The notes: generated by a model from the sequence alone, not told the origin. DNA of 64,000 nt from Hyaloperonospora brassicae (GCA_947650285.1 CANTFL010000305.1:62001-126000); one strand, 5' to 3'; shown: positions 38,451 through 50,195, numbered from the stretch's first letter. Numbers and translations: made by a program.

Positions 38451-38526
38451 GTGTGGCACACACCTGATATACTTGTCCGATCGTAATCGCCTTTCTGATC
38501 GCGGATCGTGCCGTGTGCCACACACC
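38451..38526. promoter_or_regulatory. Paired inverted GTGTGG/CCACAC motifs in the repeat
   Basis: GTGTGGCACACACC at 38,451-38,464 and GTGTGCCACACACC at 38,513-38,526. The 11-base cores are reverse complements of each other and 62 bp apart. Copy B has the first intact and the second changed at one base (GTGTACCACACACC). They could be protein-binding sites or hairpin arms in the LTR. The function is inferred only from the symmetry. Confidence 0.4.
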
Positions 38527-38729
38527 AGCTTGATCGCGATCACATACCCGATAACCGATCACGATTTCGATCGCCTACTTGGTCACATTCGCCTTACTGG
38601 TCGCGGATCACATGGTGTGGCAAACATTCCTTATATAACGATAGCTTATCGTGGTCCACGCCAACCTGATTGCGATCATGTACCTGGCCATCCATATCGA
38701 TCTTGATCGTCTCCTTGATCGCCGTCGTA
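38478..38729. promoter_or_regulatory. GATC-dense array in repeat copy A
   Basis: About a dozen GATC sites occur in ~250 bp where about one is expected by chance. Many are in a TGATCGCGATCAC-like or CGATCGCC context with an irregular ~20 bp spacing. The array is retained in copy B at 57,099-57,350. It may be a degenerate tandem repeat with a regulatory role, but nothing in the sequence proves one. Confidence 0.5.
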
Positions 38730-39204
38730 ATCGTTCCCTTGACAATAATTATAGCTCCATGACTTGTACGCTTCGTTCGACATACTTTAACATGATGCCG
38801 CAAGTCCCATTCGTTCTGGTCTGATATCGAGTAGTCTAACAGTTCACTGGACGTGATACGACCCCGTGTGGGACTGGCGCTACATACGGTTTGCTTTTTT
38901 GGCTACAACGGGAACGCGATCTGTTCTCTTACCGCGAATTATAACGGTCGTTTCACCACATTCTCCCCCTGTTCCGTTCTTCGGCATACATTGTCTACTG
39001 CTTGCGCACTTATCCTTTCCCTTGATGAGTCTCCCCTGACAACCCCTGCTTTGTCAAAACCAAAGCCGTTCGGTACCCCCCCCCTATTCCCCGATAATGG
39101 CGAGTCTTCCTCCGTTGACAATCCTTGTGTACCTCTTGTCAAATTGTACCAGCTACGGCTCAGCACCCGAGTAACTACCCCTCAATCTATCGATCGTCCG
39201 ACTA

Positions 39205-41714
39205 TAGCCGACAAGTTGACCTTTTTTTAAAACGCTTGGAGAGCTACAAGGAGGTCAAGAAATTTTATGGATCCCTGTAGGAAGCACTGAGGGAAGGGAT
39301 CTTCGCGGCAATCGGCTGAAGCAGTAATTAAACACCTTTCGTGACGTTGAATTCAGTTAAGCGTGTTCGTCAATCATCGTTTTGATCGTCTATTTTCCGC
39401 TTTTGAAAGCGCCCGCAAGCGCAGTAAAGAATGAGAGATATGCGAAGAGGTAGTGAGTAAGCAGGAGTATCGGCTGGCGAGAATCAATAAATTGGATGAG
39501 GAGATCAAGCATTAAAGGATATTCTTGTCACAAGTCACATTCGCTGCCCAGAAAACATTCGTCGTTACCTGGCCACTATGTGCTTATCGCTGGAGAAGAA
39601 ATATCAGCAAGAGATTGAGCGCTTCGTCAAATTTCAAATTCCCGGGTCTTGCGGCTGGTGTCAATCTGTGATCTCTAGGACGCCGGCTCCAAGAAGAACC
39701 AGGCTGCTGGCACTCGCGATTAATAAAATATTGACGATCTAGAAAAACGAATCGCGTCGGTTTCCGCGCTACGCGATTGATACGGCTCTAAGATCGCCGA
39801 CATATATGCCAAACTAGACCAGCTAAGAAAAGCGATCCTGGAACACTGCTCTGAGCGTAAGCGACTTCGACATTTGGTGTAAGAACAGGAAGCCGATCGC
39901 GATCTTTATGTCGCTGCCTGCAACAATCTTCGGGATCATTTAGCCTAGCTAACGTCAGTCGTTCCGCACGCTCTGACGTCGCCTACTGTGTCTTCAGAAA
40001 TCAAACGTCTACGGAACCAGGGTAGTTCTGGACTTCCGCTCAAGCGTTTTTGAAAATTTATAGTCTCCTCTCGTCCAAATTTGTCTACTCTGATGACCCC
40101 GAAGATCTTGACGCGATCCGTCAACCTAAACGCGTCTTTCAAATATTCGCGTTGAACATTAATCACGCGATGCAGACGAAGAAACCTTAAGCCGCATGTC
40201 AAGATTCCTCAATCGAAAAGCCAGCATGGCGTACAAAGTCGACGAATTAAACTTTTTCTCGCTATGAGTTTCTTACACACAATTAGACAAGTCGAAGCGT
40301 CCAAGTAAACCGACAGGAGCCACTAATTCATGTCGATCGGATCCCTCAGAGCGTTTGTGTGAAGATGGACGTTTAGGCTCTTAGTAACATCATAAAGCTA
40401 AGGATGATCTAGTTCCATATAAGAAAGAACGACCAGGGTCGGTAAAGGATCGGAATAATTCAAAAAAATAATTCTATACGTCCCCGACGACGAGCGATTC
40501 GTCCAGTTTTTCTTACGATGCCACTCGCGCAGAGCTCTTAGGTTCAATATCCGCTTCCCGTCGACGCAATTCGTCCGCTGCTACGTCAACTAGACTCAAC
40601 TCAACCTCATCCACGATCGTCATTAAAGAGTCCAGCTCAATCTCGCGGTTCCCTTCTCCGACTTCCTTGACTTCTCCTGAAAAATCATATAAGGTGTCCT
40701 AGATCGAAGTCCTAGGCGATCCATTCAGATTCTTGCCTGGTAGCATCAGCGTGATAAGTAATTGTTGCAAGGAAGTGAATGATCTGTTGGCACTCCAATA
40801 TTATGCCGAGTTGACAGCTACTCGTGTACCGACCGATCAGTAAATTCCAGGGTATACCTCTAGCCTTTCGCGATTTTCCTTTCGAGCTGAATAATGGTCC
40901 TCGCGTCACGATAGTTATACCATCGTCTCAAAGATGAAAGTCAACTTCCTGTTCAAGCATTCCTATAAACCGAAGTATTTTCAGTTTCCAGCATTCAAGG
41001 CTGCGGCGTTGTCCTCACTCCGTGCCGATTGCTAGGCTTCCCCATTGGTTTCTTCGGCGCAAATTTACGTTACGATGTAGCCAGGCCCCTTAAAGATTCT
41101 CGATCGACGAATCGAGTCTGTCTATTCAAACATGACCGGGTAAATTGAGGAATCAGTAGAATTTTATCGCGTCTTTAAGGATCGCTGTCAACAGACGTTA
41201 TGGGAAGAAACCCATGTTCTGATTGATTTTCAGTCGACAGCGTCAGGCGAATCCGGAGTTGGCCAAATTTTGTATAGTGCGTCGGCAACGCTGATCGCGA
41301 TTTAAGCCCTGATAAAAGACATTCCTCCGCTTATCCTTCATGAGACAATCGCCGAAAATTGCGACTCAAACACCATGTTGGAACCCTTCTTCTCTCATTT
41401 CTTGGCCCTGGTTAGATAAACGCTTGTGGTACCCATGGTTGGGAATCAAATCAACTGAAATCTCAATCTTGAAATCAGCTTTGTCTCTAGATGACTCAGA
41501 CAAGTCGTGGCGGAGCCAGTATCGGTACGTGATCGCAAAAAATCTTGGACCCTCGATCACCCGCATCTCCGGTATAAATAATGTTTTTGTGATCCTCCCA
41601 GACTTACAATATTCTCCGTTTAAGATCAATTTCTCTCTCATAAGATTCGCTCGTCAAGATAGAATTGTCTCCATTCTTCTTTTCTTGGTCCGTCCTCGAT
41701 CAGATCACTTATAA
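39205..41714 (+). pseudogene. Coiled-coil, gag-like protein relic, antisense to E2, between pol and 3' repeat
   Basis: Readable plus-strand pieces in order: RLESYKEVKKFYGSL (~39.23 kb), ENIRRYLATMCLSLEKKYQQ (~39.55 kb), KIADIYAKLDQLRKAILEH (~39.80 kb), EADRDLYVAACNNLRDHLA (~39.89 kb), TLWEETHVLIDFQS (~41.20 kb) and RYVIAKNLGPSITRISGINN within 41,340-41,714. The first four are heptad-rich. Stops and frameshifts separate them. The segment lies wholly between E2's pol end (41.94 kb) and 3' repeat (38.98 kb), on the opposite strand. Alternatives are the gag of an unrelated plus-strand element nested tail-to-tail, or the antisense ORF known from some Gypsy lineages. The exact frame after 40.2 kb is uncertain. 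Confidence 0.5.
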
Positions 41715-41939
41715 TCATAATTGTCTGCGATCAAAGTTCTGCCGATCCGAATCACCGACGATAAAAATAATATCTTGCTTTGACTCCCGCGATCGAATCC
41801 GTGAATATTCGACCGCCGTACCTACGACATATACTGCCTTTCCATATTCTGATAGAACATCCATATTTTTAATCTTTCCAACTGCCTATGCAACCTCCTT
41901 GCAGATCGCCTACATTTAATGCCATACCTATCATTAAGT

Positions 41940-42160
41940 CACATCTCCCACTTCGTGCGACTACATCACTTCAAACTGATTTTTCTTCACGCGATCACGG
42001 TCAAGTTCTGTATCACTGCGCCACAAAATAATCTGTATTCATCCACCTACGACAAATCAATATATATTTTTCAATGGACTTTGAATGTCGATTTATCCTG
42101 CCATAACTTGTGATTTGGCCTAATCGCACGTCCATTACTATCTCTACTTCTCACTCTTCT
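41940..42160 (-). pseudogene. E2 chromodomain and pol C-terminus, degenerate
   Basis: Minus strand: EVEIVMDVRLGQITSYGRI, then KSIEKYIDLS, stop, VDEYRLFCGAVIQNL and KKNQFEVM, stop, SHE. The order and spacing match the E3 chromodomain end (32.5-32.7 kb, plus strand: VERIADARSRRKTQF, VHEAGLNCGAM). At least two in-frame stops. This marks the downstream end of E2 pol. Confidence 0.65.
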
Positions 42161-42199
42161 TCTGCTGGATTGCCCACTAAACTGTCCTCTAGTAATAAA

Positions 42200-43640
42200 G
42201 ATTCGTTAAAGTTAACTTATCTGCTTCGTACACTATCAATCACTCCATCGGTTGGTCGGGAAATATCCAAACGAGTTTCAGCTTAGACCCATGCACCTCT
42301 GGGAAGAGTAGGTAGGGAGTACCTACCATTTTTAACCTCGCAGCGTGATCTCTGCTTTTTTTGATCACTCGAAACGTTCCGTGCTACATATACGCCAAAT
42401 ATCGAGCGTACTCTTTCTTCACGCGATCTACAAATATCCAGATTTGCGTTACGCTGCATATGTCCAGCAGATCGCAAATCGGATTATGCTGATCATCGCG
42501 ATCTTGGAATTCTTCCTTTAGTTAATCAATCACCACCGCTCTCGCCCGTTTGTATTGGCGTTGTATGCCATACCACCATCGTCGGGAATTTCGAACTCGC
42601 GATGCGGTACTCCCTAGAAGTAACGTGGCTTCCAACTAGATCGGTGGTCCCAATAGTAAATCAGATAAAATGGGGTGTCCTCGCGATCCCGGTCGTGTAC
42701 GGTGTTGAGCGCGAATATCAATTATTCGGCATATGTAACATAATCTATCTGACTTTCGTCCGACACGTACATCTTAATCGCTCTAGTCACGTTCGGTACA
42801 ATGCGTTCCGCTGATCCGTTTGCTTTTTTACTAAAAGCCTTCGTAGCACATTTTTCTGGCCCACGTCCGCCTAGACGCACGAGAGTAATCAGACATAAAT
42901 CCTGGCTTTCGATCTTGACGAATTGCTTAACTCGCGTTTAACCCTCTTTTACAAATTCTTTATAAATCCTCGCAATCGCTTATTCTGTCTGAGACGCACT
43001 CGCCTTCGCAGCCACACATCCAGAGATTTGGTCAACCCAAATTTATAGCTTCGTGTTCCATTTATACGATCGCAGCAATGATAAAGATATGACTCATTGC
43101 TAGGTTCTGAAACGGGTACGCTGTGTATTTTTTTCGGGGGGGCGCTAAGATCCCAGAGACTTTTTTTGCCTGTTTTACAATCTACACATTCTCGCACATA
43201 CCGCTGCACACTTCGATACAGACCTCTACAATTAACTGCGCCTTTATCCGCTTATATGTTCAATTTATACCCCGTTGGCCGCCCTCCAAGCTGGTATGGT
43301 ATTGATACAGTACTACTGCTGTAATAGCTTCAGGATCACCAATTGAATCAGCTCGACGCAATTTTTGACTTTGTGGCTGATCGGAGTTAAATATATAACA
43401 GATAATCATAATCGACATCATAGTCCGGCGCGACCATAGCACATGAATTCGCATCCGCTTATGCAATCGTGAGACTTCTCTAGTAAGACAGATTTTTCAG
43501 TTAGGATTTTAGGTCTCTCAATCTTGCGCTTGTTTGATGGGCTCGATCCGCAACTGTTTAAAGATCTCCTTTAACGCATCTCATAAAAAATGACGTCTTC
43601 GTGCGGCAGCTCTGGTAATTTATGCTGCTTTTAACGTCTT
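42200..43640 (-). pseudogene. E2 integrase, degenerate
   Basis: Inserts the element's cDNA into host DNA. The N-terminal zinc-binding part is readable as LYQYHTSLEGGQRGIN (in 43,260-43,466), then GLYRSVQRYVRECVDCKTGK with the Cys pair at 43,177-43,188. The core is damaged after that, but KKANGSAERI near 42.82 kb keeps the catalytic Glu (42,806-42,808), followed by YVTYAE, stop, LIFALNTVHDRDREDTPFYL (42,650-42,730). The two catalytic Asp regions are not readable with confidence. Preceded by the second RNase H and followed by the chromodomain, as expected. Confidence 0.8.
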
Positions 43641-44210
43641 ATTCGTCTTACGCGGTAGCATTAACTCGTCCAGCCGATGAAGGCCAATAAAGCTTTGTGA
43701 TCTTGGTCTTCAATCAAAATTTAACACTTCACGTTCTGTAGCGCTACACTTGCCAATCTATCCGCCCTCGAGACCCAAACGCGTTACACATCAAGGAATT
43801 GATGCCTAGGCAAGATCAAAGTTTCTTTATCGCTTTATGTCTTATATGCTGTATGACCTGTGCCTTGTAATCGATCTCCCTTCACAATTTTTCGATCTAT
43901 AAGTTTCATCTCCACATATGGTCACTCATTTCCTGGTCTGGTCAGTGAACAAATGACATCATAAAAGTAGTCCCCTATACTCTGCTTCGTTGACCAATAC
44001 ATCAGGGAAGAACTCAAAAGCAGCAGTTATAACCTTCCATCCTGGTATATTTATACTATCGCTTTACATGCTTCGTCTCTCCACTATTTTTGTATCAGAC
44101 GTCCAAACTTGCCACCCAGAGAGTATCCTCCTCTTTGACCGTACGTCACGGCATAATAATCGTTTGTCGAGGTTGTTCCTTTGTCGCAAATGCAACTAAT
44201 ATCTCATCCG
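43640..44210 (-). pseudogene. E2 second RNase H domain, degenerate
   Basis: Minus strand pieces match E1's second RNase H: DEILVAFATKEQPRQTI and EDTLWVASLD (~44.1-44.2 kb), WKVITAAFEFFPDVLVNEAE (~43.98-44.04 kb), a poor middle (IDRKIVKGDRLQGTG) and RVWVSRADRLASVA (~43.74-43.79 kb). The Glu of NEAE and the last Asp are kept. Located between the LINE insertion and the integrase, so in element order it lies between RT/RNase H and integrase. Confidence 0.7.
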
Positions 44211-44433
44211 GTTCTTGCTGAGTGGTTGTACTCGCCGCCAGAGTACCCAGTTTCTCAACTCCACCCTTTTCGCATTGATAATACTTCCGTGATCACTTTG
44301 ATAACAATCAGAGAATACCTCCTTTCTCTGCACACCCGAGGCAGCTCTACACTCATTGGGTGGTCTGGCGTTACAGGTCTTCGTTTCAACGATGCACACC
44401 CGCATGTGTTCGACGTAAAATAAACTGTACTTT

Positions 44434-45187
44434 GTGGATCTGACCCGGATTTCAAGAAACGTGCCGGACCAAGCCATTTACAATTGGTTCGTGGACCTCT
44501 GTTCTCTTCCGGGTATTATCACCAAAACCTATGTTGCGGGTGAAATATGGCGCGCGACCGTACGGTGTACTTCCACGCAGTTAAGGGTCATGTTGTTGTT
44601 TTTCTCAGGAAATGTGAGACCCTTCGTGATATATACTAGGATCCCAAGGAAAACCGTGTGTCGTTCAACATCAACTGAAAAAATATACCGTGTCAAGCCG
44701 TCTTCGCTTTGTCGGGTGGATACTTTGCGGGTGATTCCTTTGAATAAATTCGGTGATGCAACGATGGAGATCGACGATATTGCATCTCGTTCTTCGACTG
44801 CGGATGGTCCGCCTACTAGGTTTTCTTTTTGGGCTGCCGTTCGCGCTTCTATGGGGCACCCGCAACCTTCGACTTCTTTGGCTAGGTCGCATACGAAGTC
44901 GCTTATCTTCGATTTAATTGAGGCGGAGGCACCGAAATGGCATTGATACAAGATTCTCGCCGCAATACACGCACGATGTCAGTCCTGTGTGTGCGCTTAA
45001 TAGATTGTTGCCGTGCTCGTTGACTGAGGTCTCTAGTAATTTGTCGACGCTCAAGTATTCGACGGTGGCCTATGTGTACAAAACGTACGAAGTCGATACG
45101 AATTTCGGATTTGACGAGACCCAACCTCCGGACGTTGACATTGCGGTCTATGACGAGCATTTTAACAGCGTCGCTAAATTTACTTAA
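44434..45187 (+). pseudogene. LINE ORF1-like region
   Basis: Frame 44,434-44,946 is open for 170 codons and ends near a conserved-looking FSFWAAVRASMG; the overlapping frame 44,918-45,187 (89 codons) continues after a -1/+2 shift with VYKTYEVDTNFGFDETQPPD. No zinc knuckle or RRM is evident. Assigned to ORF1 only because it precedes the endonuclease and RT on the same strand. It may be a nucleic-acid-binding protein. Confidence 0.5.
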
Positions 45188-46149
45188 GACTTTGAATTGG
45201 CTCGGCGCTGTGCTGCTCACGCACATATGGGTGCCCGCAAGCTTAAGCCGAAACGACAACAATTTTGGCTTAGGCACCGGACGCTCTAATTGCGGAACTC
45301 GTGTCGAAAGACGTCATAAATCTCTCTTCGCATAATTATCTTCTCGCTGCTATTCAAATGCAGCCTGCGTTTCTACAAAGTATCTACAAGCTTCCCACAA
45401 AATTAGTTATAACGGACATACCGTACCTACGCGGTTTTTTGTGCTTCTCACGCCGTTTGTCATCCTAAAGGATAGTCCGATCTACTGTCCTACTTGCAAG
45501 CCAAGTTTACCACTACGGTAGCGTCAATGGCCAGCATTTCGATTACGCTTTGCTCAGACATATAGCTCGCGGAGATGTGTTGGCTTGGTCCGAGTGTATT
45601 TTACTTTTGATGATTTTGCACATAGAAGTCACTTCAACCCGGTCAATCTAGCTCTGCTAATGACTGGCGGCTATTCGTGAACGCGACTGCGCTCTAAGTC
45701 GATTCTGTTGTGGAGTAATGTCAACCTGCAATGAAGCATGCAAACAAATTTCTTGGATATTTTCTTGACAACCCGCGCACCCCAAACGATGTTCATTTTA
45801 TATTCAAGCTCTGATGAAGAGTACTCTTCTTAAAATTGTGACCGACTTAACCTAAGTCGTTTCCTCTCAACACTTAAGATGATTGGGCCTTTAATGACGT
45901 TCCTCTCAACATCAATGTATTGATCCAATTCGCCTATAACGATTTACGAGCAACTACTTTCACATACTAACTTGTGGCTTGAAAGAGACGAAGTTCTTTA
46001 TACAAGTTTCTATCCAGACGAATGAGCACTTAATTATTTCGACAAATACTGGTCCAAAATGCTTTTGGTTCGATATATATTCGCCTGTCTTAATAAGCGT
46101 CATGGTGTCGGGCATGTACTTACCTTTGCATCTTATCTAATGACGTTCA

Positions 46150-47100
46150 AGACTTGACATCTGGAGTCTGCGACTTGCAGATCAAGACCCAATTTTGCTT
46201 CTTCGGGCCAAGCTGTACGATAATACAATCTTTGTTCACGTGGTATACGCGCCCGATAAACCTTCCGAACGCGGTGATTTTTTTTCTTTTGCCGACCGTG
46301 TTTAACGGCGTTGATATGATAGACGCTTTCACACACATTGTGGTCGATAATTTTTTTAATGACATCTTGGACAAATTTCTGGACCAAAACCCACCAAATC
46401 TACATTATCCGATTACTTGACGTTAAATCATATATGCCTGGCTGGAAGCTCTCGGTTCAATGGATTCATAGGGTTATATGAATCCTAACAGTCGTGACTA
46501 CACTGTCCCTACACGCAATCACCGCTTAAATAATTGCCTATATAGAGTTGATCTGGTACAGGAACCTTTGGATAAAGTATATTACGTACGCGACCGGAAA
46601 GGGCACACACAAAAAATATTCCTGTGTAAATTCGTCTTCATTCATAAGTTATACCGCGTGTCCGGCCGCCTTTTTTAGCGCTGCCCAACTTGGCTTTTTG
46701 AATAATGCTTCGGTTCAAGACTATCTACGGGTTCTGTGAACGACTTAAGAATCGATTCAAGGTGTTTCTTCTTGCTAAACACAGTTGTTTGTTAAAGAGC
46801 ACAAGCGCGCGGACTGTATTTAATCGAATCGACGATATTAAAACCTCGCGAAATCGATGACAGACGCGCTTCTAAATTAGCTAAAGCGGTCAATGCCGCT
46901 CAAGATATTTACAACTCTACATCAATTGACGCAAGTTTTGAAGTGGTGCAGCAGTCTAGGTTGATGCTTAAAACACATCTAGATGCTGTCAAAGGTCAGC
47001 ATCAGTACAATAGGTTTGCTGCCGAGTTACACTCCAGCGACCGCGCCGCTAAACATTTTTTTCGACCATTCTTATAGGATTGCACGCAATCTCCAATTAC
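46150..47100 (+). pseudogene. LINE endonuclease domain and linker, degenerate
   Basis: Pieces of an APE-type endonuclease: FNGVDMIDAFTHIVVDN and ILDKFLDQNPPNLHYP (46,154-46,420) replace the usual GDFN...LD block; MNPNSRDYTVPTRNHRLNN (46,478-46,535) and DLVQEPLDKVYYVRDRKG follow, matching the S-R-[IL]-D-Y and substrate-loop region. The linker to RT reads SKLAKAVNAAQDIYNSTSI and ELHSSDRAAKHFFRP (46.86-47.06 kb). Catalytic residues are partly lost and frames shift often. Confidence 0.7.
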
Positions 47101-47319
47101 TGGTTTTTGAGGGACCGATGGAACGATTGTCGAGGACCCTGATCTGATTGCCACCGGCCATCGTTAATTTTGGGGTCAACTTTTATATTTGCTTCCTCTA
47201 GCTCTCTATGATCGACGAACCGCCACGAACCAACCTCTTCGACTGGTTGAGTACCTGGAGGTCACAGCGGCATGCCTTTCACAGGCTCAATTTTGCTGAT
47301 ATATGCGCCTTTAACGGCT

Positions 47320-48330
47320 AATGATATTTACTTTACGATTTTGAATTCCAAGTATGGGAAGGTCCCTGTCCGTATAGCCATCCTAATAATTTTTTAGAAG
47401 GTGAATATACACGCTTGGGCGCGCATCTTTGAAGCCTTTTTTGCCAATCAGCTGCATCGAGGCCAGATGACCAAGTTTCGGCGACGTTTACATCTATCGT
47501 TACTTCACAATTCTGGTAATCGCACAATGCCTGCTAATTATCGGCCACTTACGCTGATCAATTACGATTTAAGCTCAGTCCTAAGATTCTGGCTTCTTAA
47601 ATAAAGGTTGTGCTACCGGATCTCATTCATGGTGATCAGAGCGGATTTATTCAAGGCTGGTTTATTCGACACTCACTCATTCAATTTTATGATATTCAAG
47701 ACTTTTGCAAGACTCGTCACATCGATGCTCGCGCGGTGATGTTTAATTTTGCCAAGGCTTTTGACAGTGTTTCGTGGCCTGACCTGGACTTAGTGCCTGA
47801 TCGCTTTGGTTTTGGATCTACTATACGGGCTGGGGTCAAAACATTTTAGTATCAAACTTATGTCAGCTTAATGCTATATGGGTCTTCGGTTGATCCTTAT
47901 ATTTTAGGTGCCGGCGTTCGCCAAGAGAATACATTATCCCCTAGCTTGTTTGCTCTATTTATATAGCCAATAATGAATTTTCTGCAAATTCAATTTTCAG
48001 ATCGTATTATCTCAGTCGACGGCTCTTTCGAATCTCACTTGCTTCTGGCGTTCGTTGACGATTGAACCGGACGATTGAATAATATCGATGATGCTGATAT
48101 TTTCTTTAGTAGGTAAACAACTATTCCAACGTGGCTGGACTTCGTCTCAACGTGAGTAAGACTATCGCGATGCATGTTTCGCATCAAATCTCTCGGTCTT
48201 AACTGGCCAGCCTGCGTGCTAGCTCTCCATTCAAGGTTCTTGGCGTGACGGATACAGTTGAACTACTTAGTATCATTCTAGGCGCCACCATTACAGCGGA
48301 TGCACGATTTTGCCACATAAAGCTATACTT
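47320..48330 (+). pseudogene. LINE reverse transcriptase, degenerate
   Basis: Target-primed reverse transcriptase. Motifs in order: FEAFFANQLHRGQMTKFRRR (47,430 region), MPANYRPLTLINYD (47,527-47,571), VLPDLIHGDQSGFIQGWFIR (47,611-47,670), VMFNFAKAFDSVSWPDLD (47,738-47,791), GAGVRQENTLSPSLF-type text near 47.92 kb, and the active-site box FVDD at 48,051-48,062 followed at once by a TGA stop. In motif A the catalytic Asp is Asn (codon 47,745-47,747, aat). Both lesions, plus frameshifts, show it is dead. Confidence 0.85.
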
Positions 48331-49650
48331 CCGCGCGTTGTGCCTTTTGAAAGTACAGAGCACGTACACTTCGTCGAAAAGTTGTGCTTCTTTAGTAAAT
48401 TCTTGCCACTTCTCTGGTATTTTGCCAGCGTGACTTTTTTTACTGCTTCAATAATAGAAGGCGTGTCCATCATTTTTTTATAAACTTCAACGGCGGCGCA
48501 AATACAATCAGTGACTCGGCTAGTCCTGGGAAGAAGATTATTAAAGACTGGATATTCACAAAAATACTCAGGGTGGACTCAATCTATCACTGGTAAGAGA
48601 GTTTATTTAAGCCCTGCATATCAAGTCGTTGGGAAATGCAATTTTGGAATATGCAGCCATTGTACCGCACCACGTGGAATATATTTCGCTCTTTTGCTTC
48701 TTTTGATGGCTCTTGATCTTCATGGCACTGGCTTTAACGTACTTTACGAGGTTGTCAAAGGCAAAAAAATAGTAGAGGTTCAGGACTTTAAATATTTTAC
48801 ACTACGATTATAGACCGATCTCCATATGGCTTGTGGTACAACCGATTGGAAGGCCTTTTCGCACACAGATTTGTTCAAATATATTTTTCTCTTCTTTGGC
48901 TCAAGTAAACGCCCTTTGGTCAATCATTTCACGAATAATGTTTATAAATGGCTCATGGTCTGTGTCGACAACAAGATTTTGTATAAATCTTCACTGAATA
49001 CTTCGCCCAACTATTGAGACACTCGAATGGACTTCAATAAACTTTAGCGCTCGGCATCGAAGACACATAATATTCTTACGTTATTCCGCGACTTAATTTT
49101 CTTCAAACTTTCGGTTCGTCTTTGTATGGCCCATTAACACAGCCTCCGATTCAATCGACTCGCCGTTGTAGGAGTTTTGTGAATCAGTTTGTTGCGAATA
49201 TGACGAACATAACTTTCGTGCAATTTCTTTTAAGACCGCGTCTAATTACGACGACAATTAACCTGCCTCTCCGCAAACTTGACATCGTCGCCTTTACGCC
49301 AGCAGATAACATGTAGACATTACAATATAATTTTTTAAATTGCCACGTTCATCCTGTTGCTTGGATCTTATACATCGGCTTTCTCACAATGCAATAGGCT
49401 GCCGATACAAGTTTTGACGGCGGACCGAAGTCTTTACTTCTTCCACTTGCATTCATTCGTGCAAAGCTATTAATAATGTCATAAGTTTGATTTGGTTTTG
49501 TCATGTGGCTACTTTTCATAGGCATTTTGTACCTACATCCATTTTGAAAGTGTTCGGATGGATAAATGACTTGGTCGCATAGACTTTTTTTCTTCTTTAC
49601 AAATTTTTCCGGCTACATCCAACTCTTGTAAATACCGCGCTTTATTTAGT
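48331..49650 (+). pseudogene. LINE post-RT region, degenerate
   Basis: Plus frames 48,511-48,813 (100 codons) and 48,826-49,017 are open but carry no motif I can name. They lie between RT and the C-terminal part on the same strand and are likely decayed LINE coding. Confidence 0.4.
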
Positions 49651-49659
49651 TTTAATTTA

Positions 49660-50195
49660 GTATTGTTTGCTGTTGCATCTTTTGCTTCCTTTGACTTCAT
49701 CGTAACAAGCGCCTATAAAATTTGGGACTACTTAAAACGCGGTCTTGTACACCAGCACTTTTTTCCAAATGTAGACCGTCACGTACGCAAACTGAGATCG
49801 ACCGCGAAACGCACGAATTGCCGTGGCGTAGCTTGCTGCTATTCTTATCGAGATTTACGCCTGGAAACGTGCAGCACACTTCAATACCATTCTCTTTTCA
49901 TTGCGAGACATTTAATTTTACATTGGATCGCCGACTTTGACCTATGTTTCATTTTGCTTTAGGAATAAGTTCTAATATACCGCTTTTCGGTGCGAAAGCA
50001 ATTGGGTATGTGCGCGGCTTCATTTCTTTGGCCGCGTCATTTATTATAAAGCTTTTATTTTTAAGCCGGTCTGCCACGACAAGGCGTATCCATTTTAAAA
50101 CGGATGGGATGGCAATAGGCGTCAACAACGATCAAAAACATCTCCGGATGCAGCCATCGGGTTTTCAATCCATGAGTACCTGTAACTGAAGCTGT
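49660..50195 (+). pseudogene. LINE C-terminal region, degenerate
   Basis: The frames 49,663-49,962 and 49,722-49,940 overlap, with PGNVQHTSIPFSFHCETFNF and LDRRL in one and the continuation NIPLFGAKAIGYVRGF (49,944-50,189) in another. This looks like one protein split by frameshifts, ending in RRIHFKTDG near 50.1 kb. Its function is not recognisable. Sequence beyond 50.2 kb is AT-richer and may be the LINE 3' end. Confidence 0.5.

Larger units (their letters stand above)
37781..38982 (-). repeat. 1.2 kb repeat copy A, probable 3' LTR of E2
   Basis: Matches copy B (56,401-57,603) at a constant offset of 18,621 with about 18 substitutions and a single 1 bp indel, roughly 98.5% identical by my count. 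On the minus strand the shared unit starts near the AACGGAACAGGGGGAG purine tract, runs into TGTGGTGAAACG, and ends ...TTGTGATCA, so TG...CA ends are plausible. The exact start is uncertain (TGTGG at 38,960 or the edge at 38,982). Similarity continues weakly for ~30 bp below 37,781 (shared 'gcaggcg', 'tggt.ga'). Related, older segments sit in E1 and E3 in the orientation expected of LTRs. Confidence 0.75.

Noticed and set aside
37781..38982. Gag N-terminal coding as an alternative explanation of the 1.2 kb repeats
   Set aside because: A minus frame (TQDRGTVQVVRKL) resembles coding text in E1, but related segments occur both upstream of gag (E1, copy B) and downstream of pol (E3, copy A) in the same orientation, which fits LTRs better. 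The boundary remains uncertain.
41366..41641. Minus frame of 91 codons as part of E2 pol
   Set aside because: E2 pol text ends at ~41.94 kb with the chromodomain tail; this frame has no motif and overlaps the antisense coiled-coil region.
44529..44951. Minus frame of 140 codons
   Set aside because: It is the antisense of the LINE ORF1-like frame and has no motif. The plus frame is longer and in line with the LINE.
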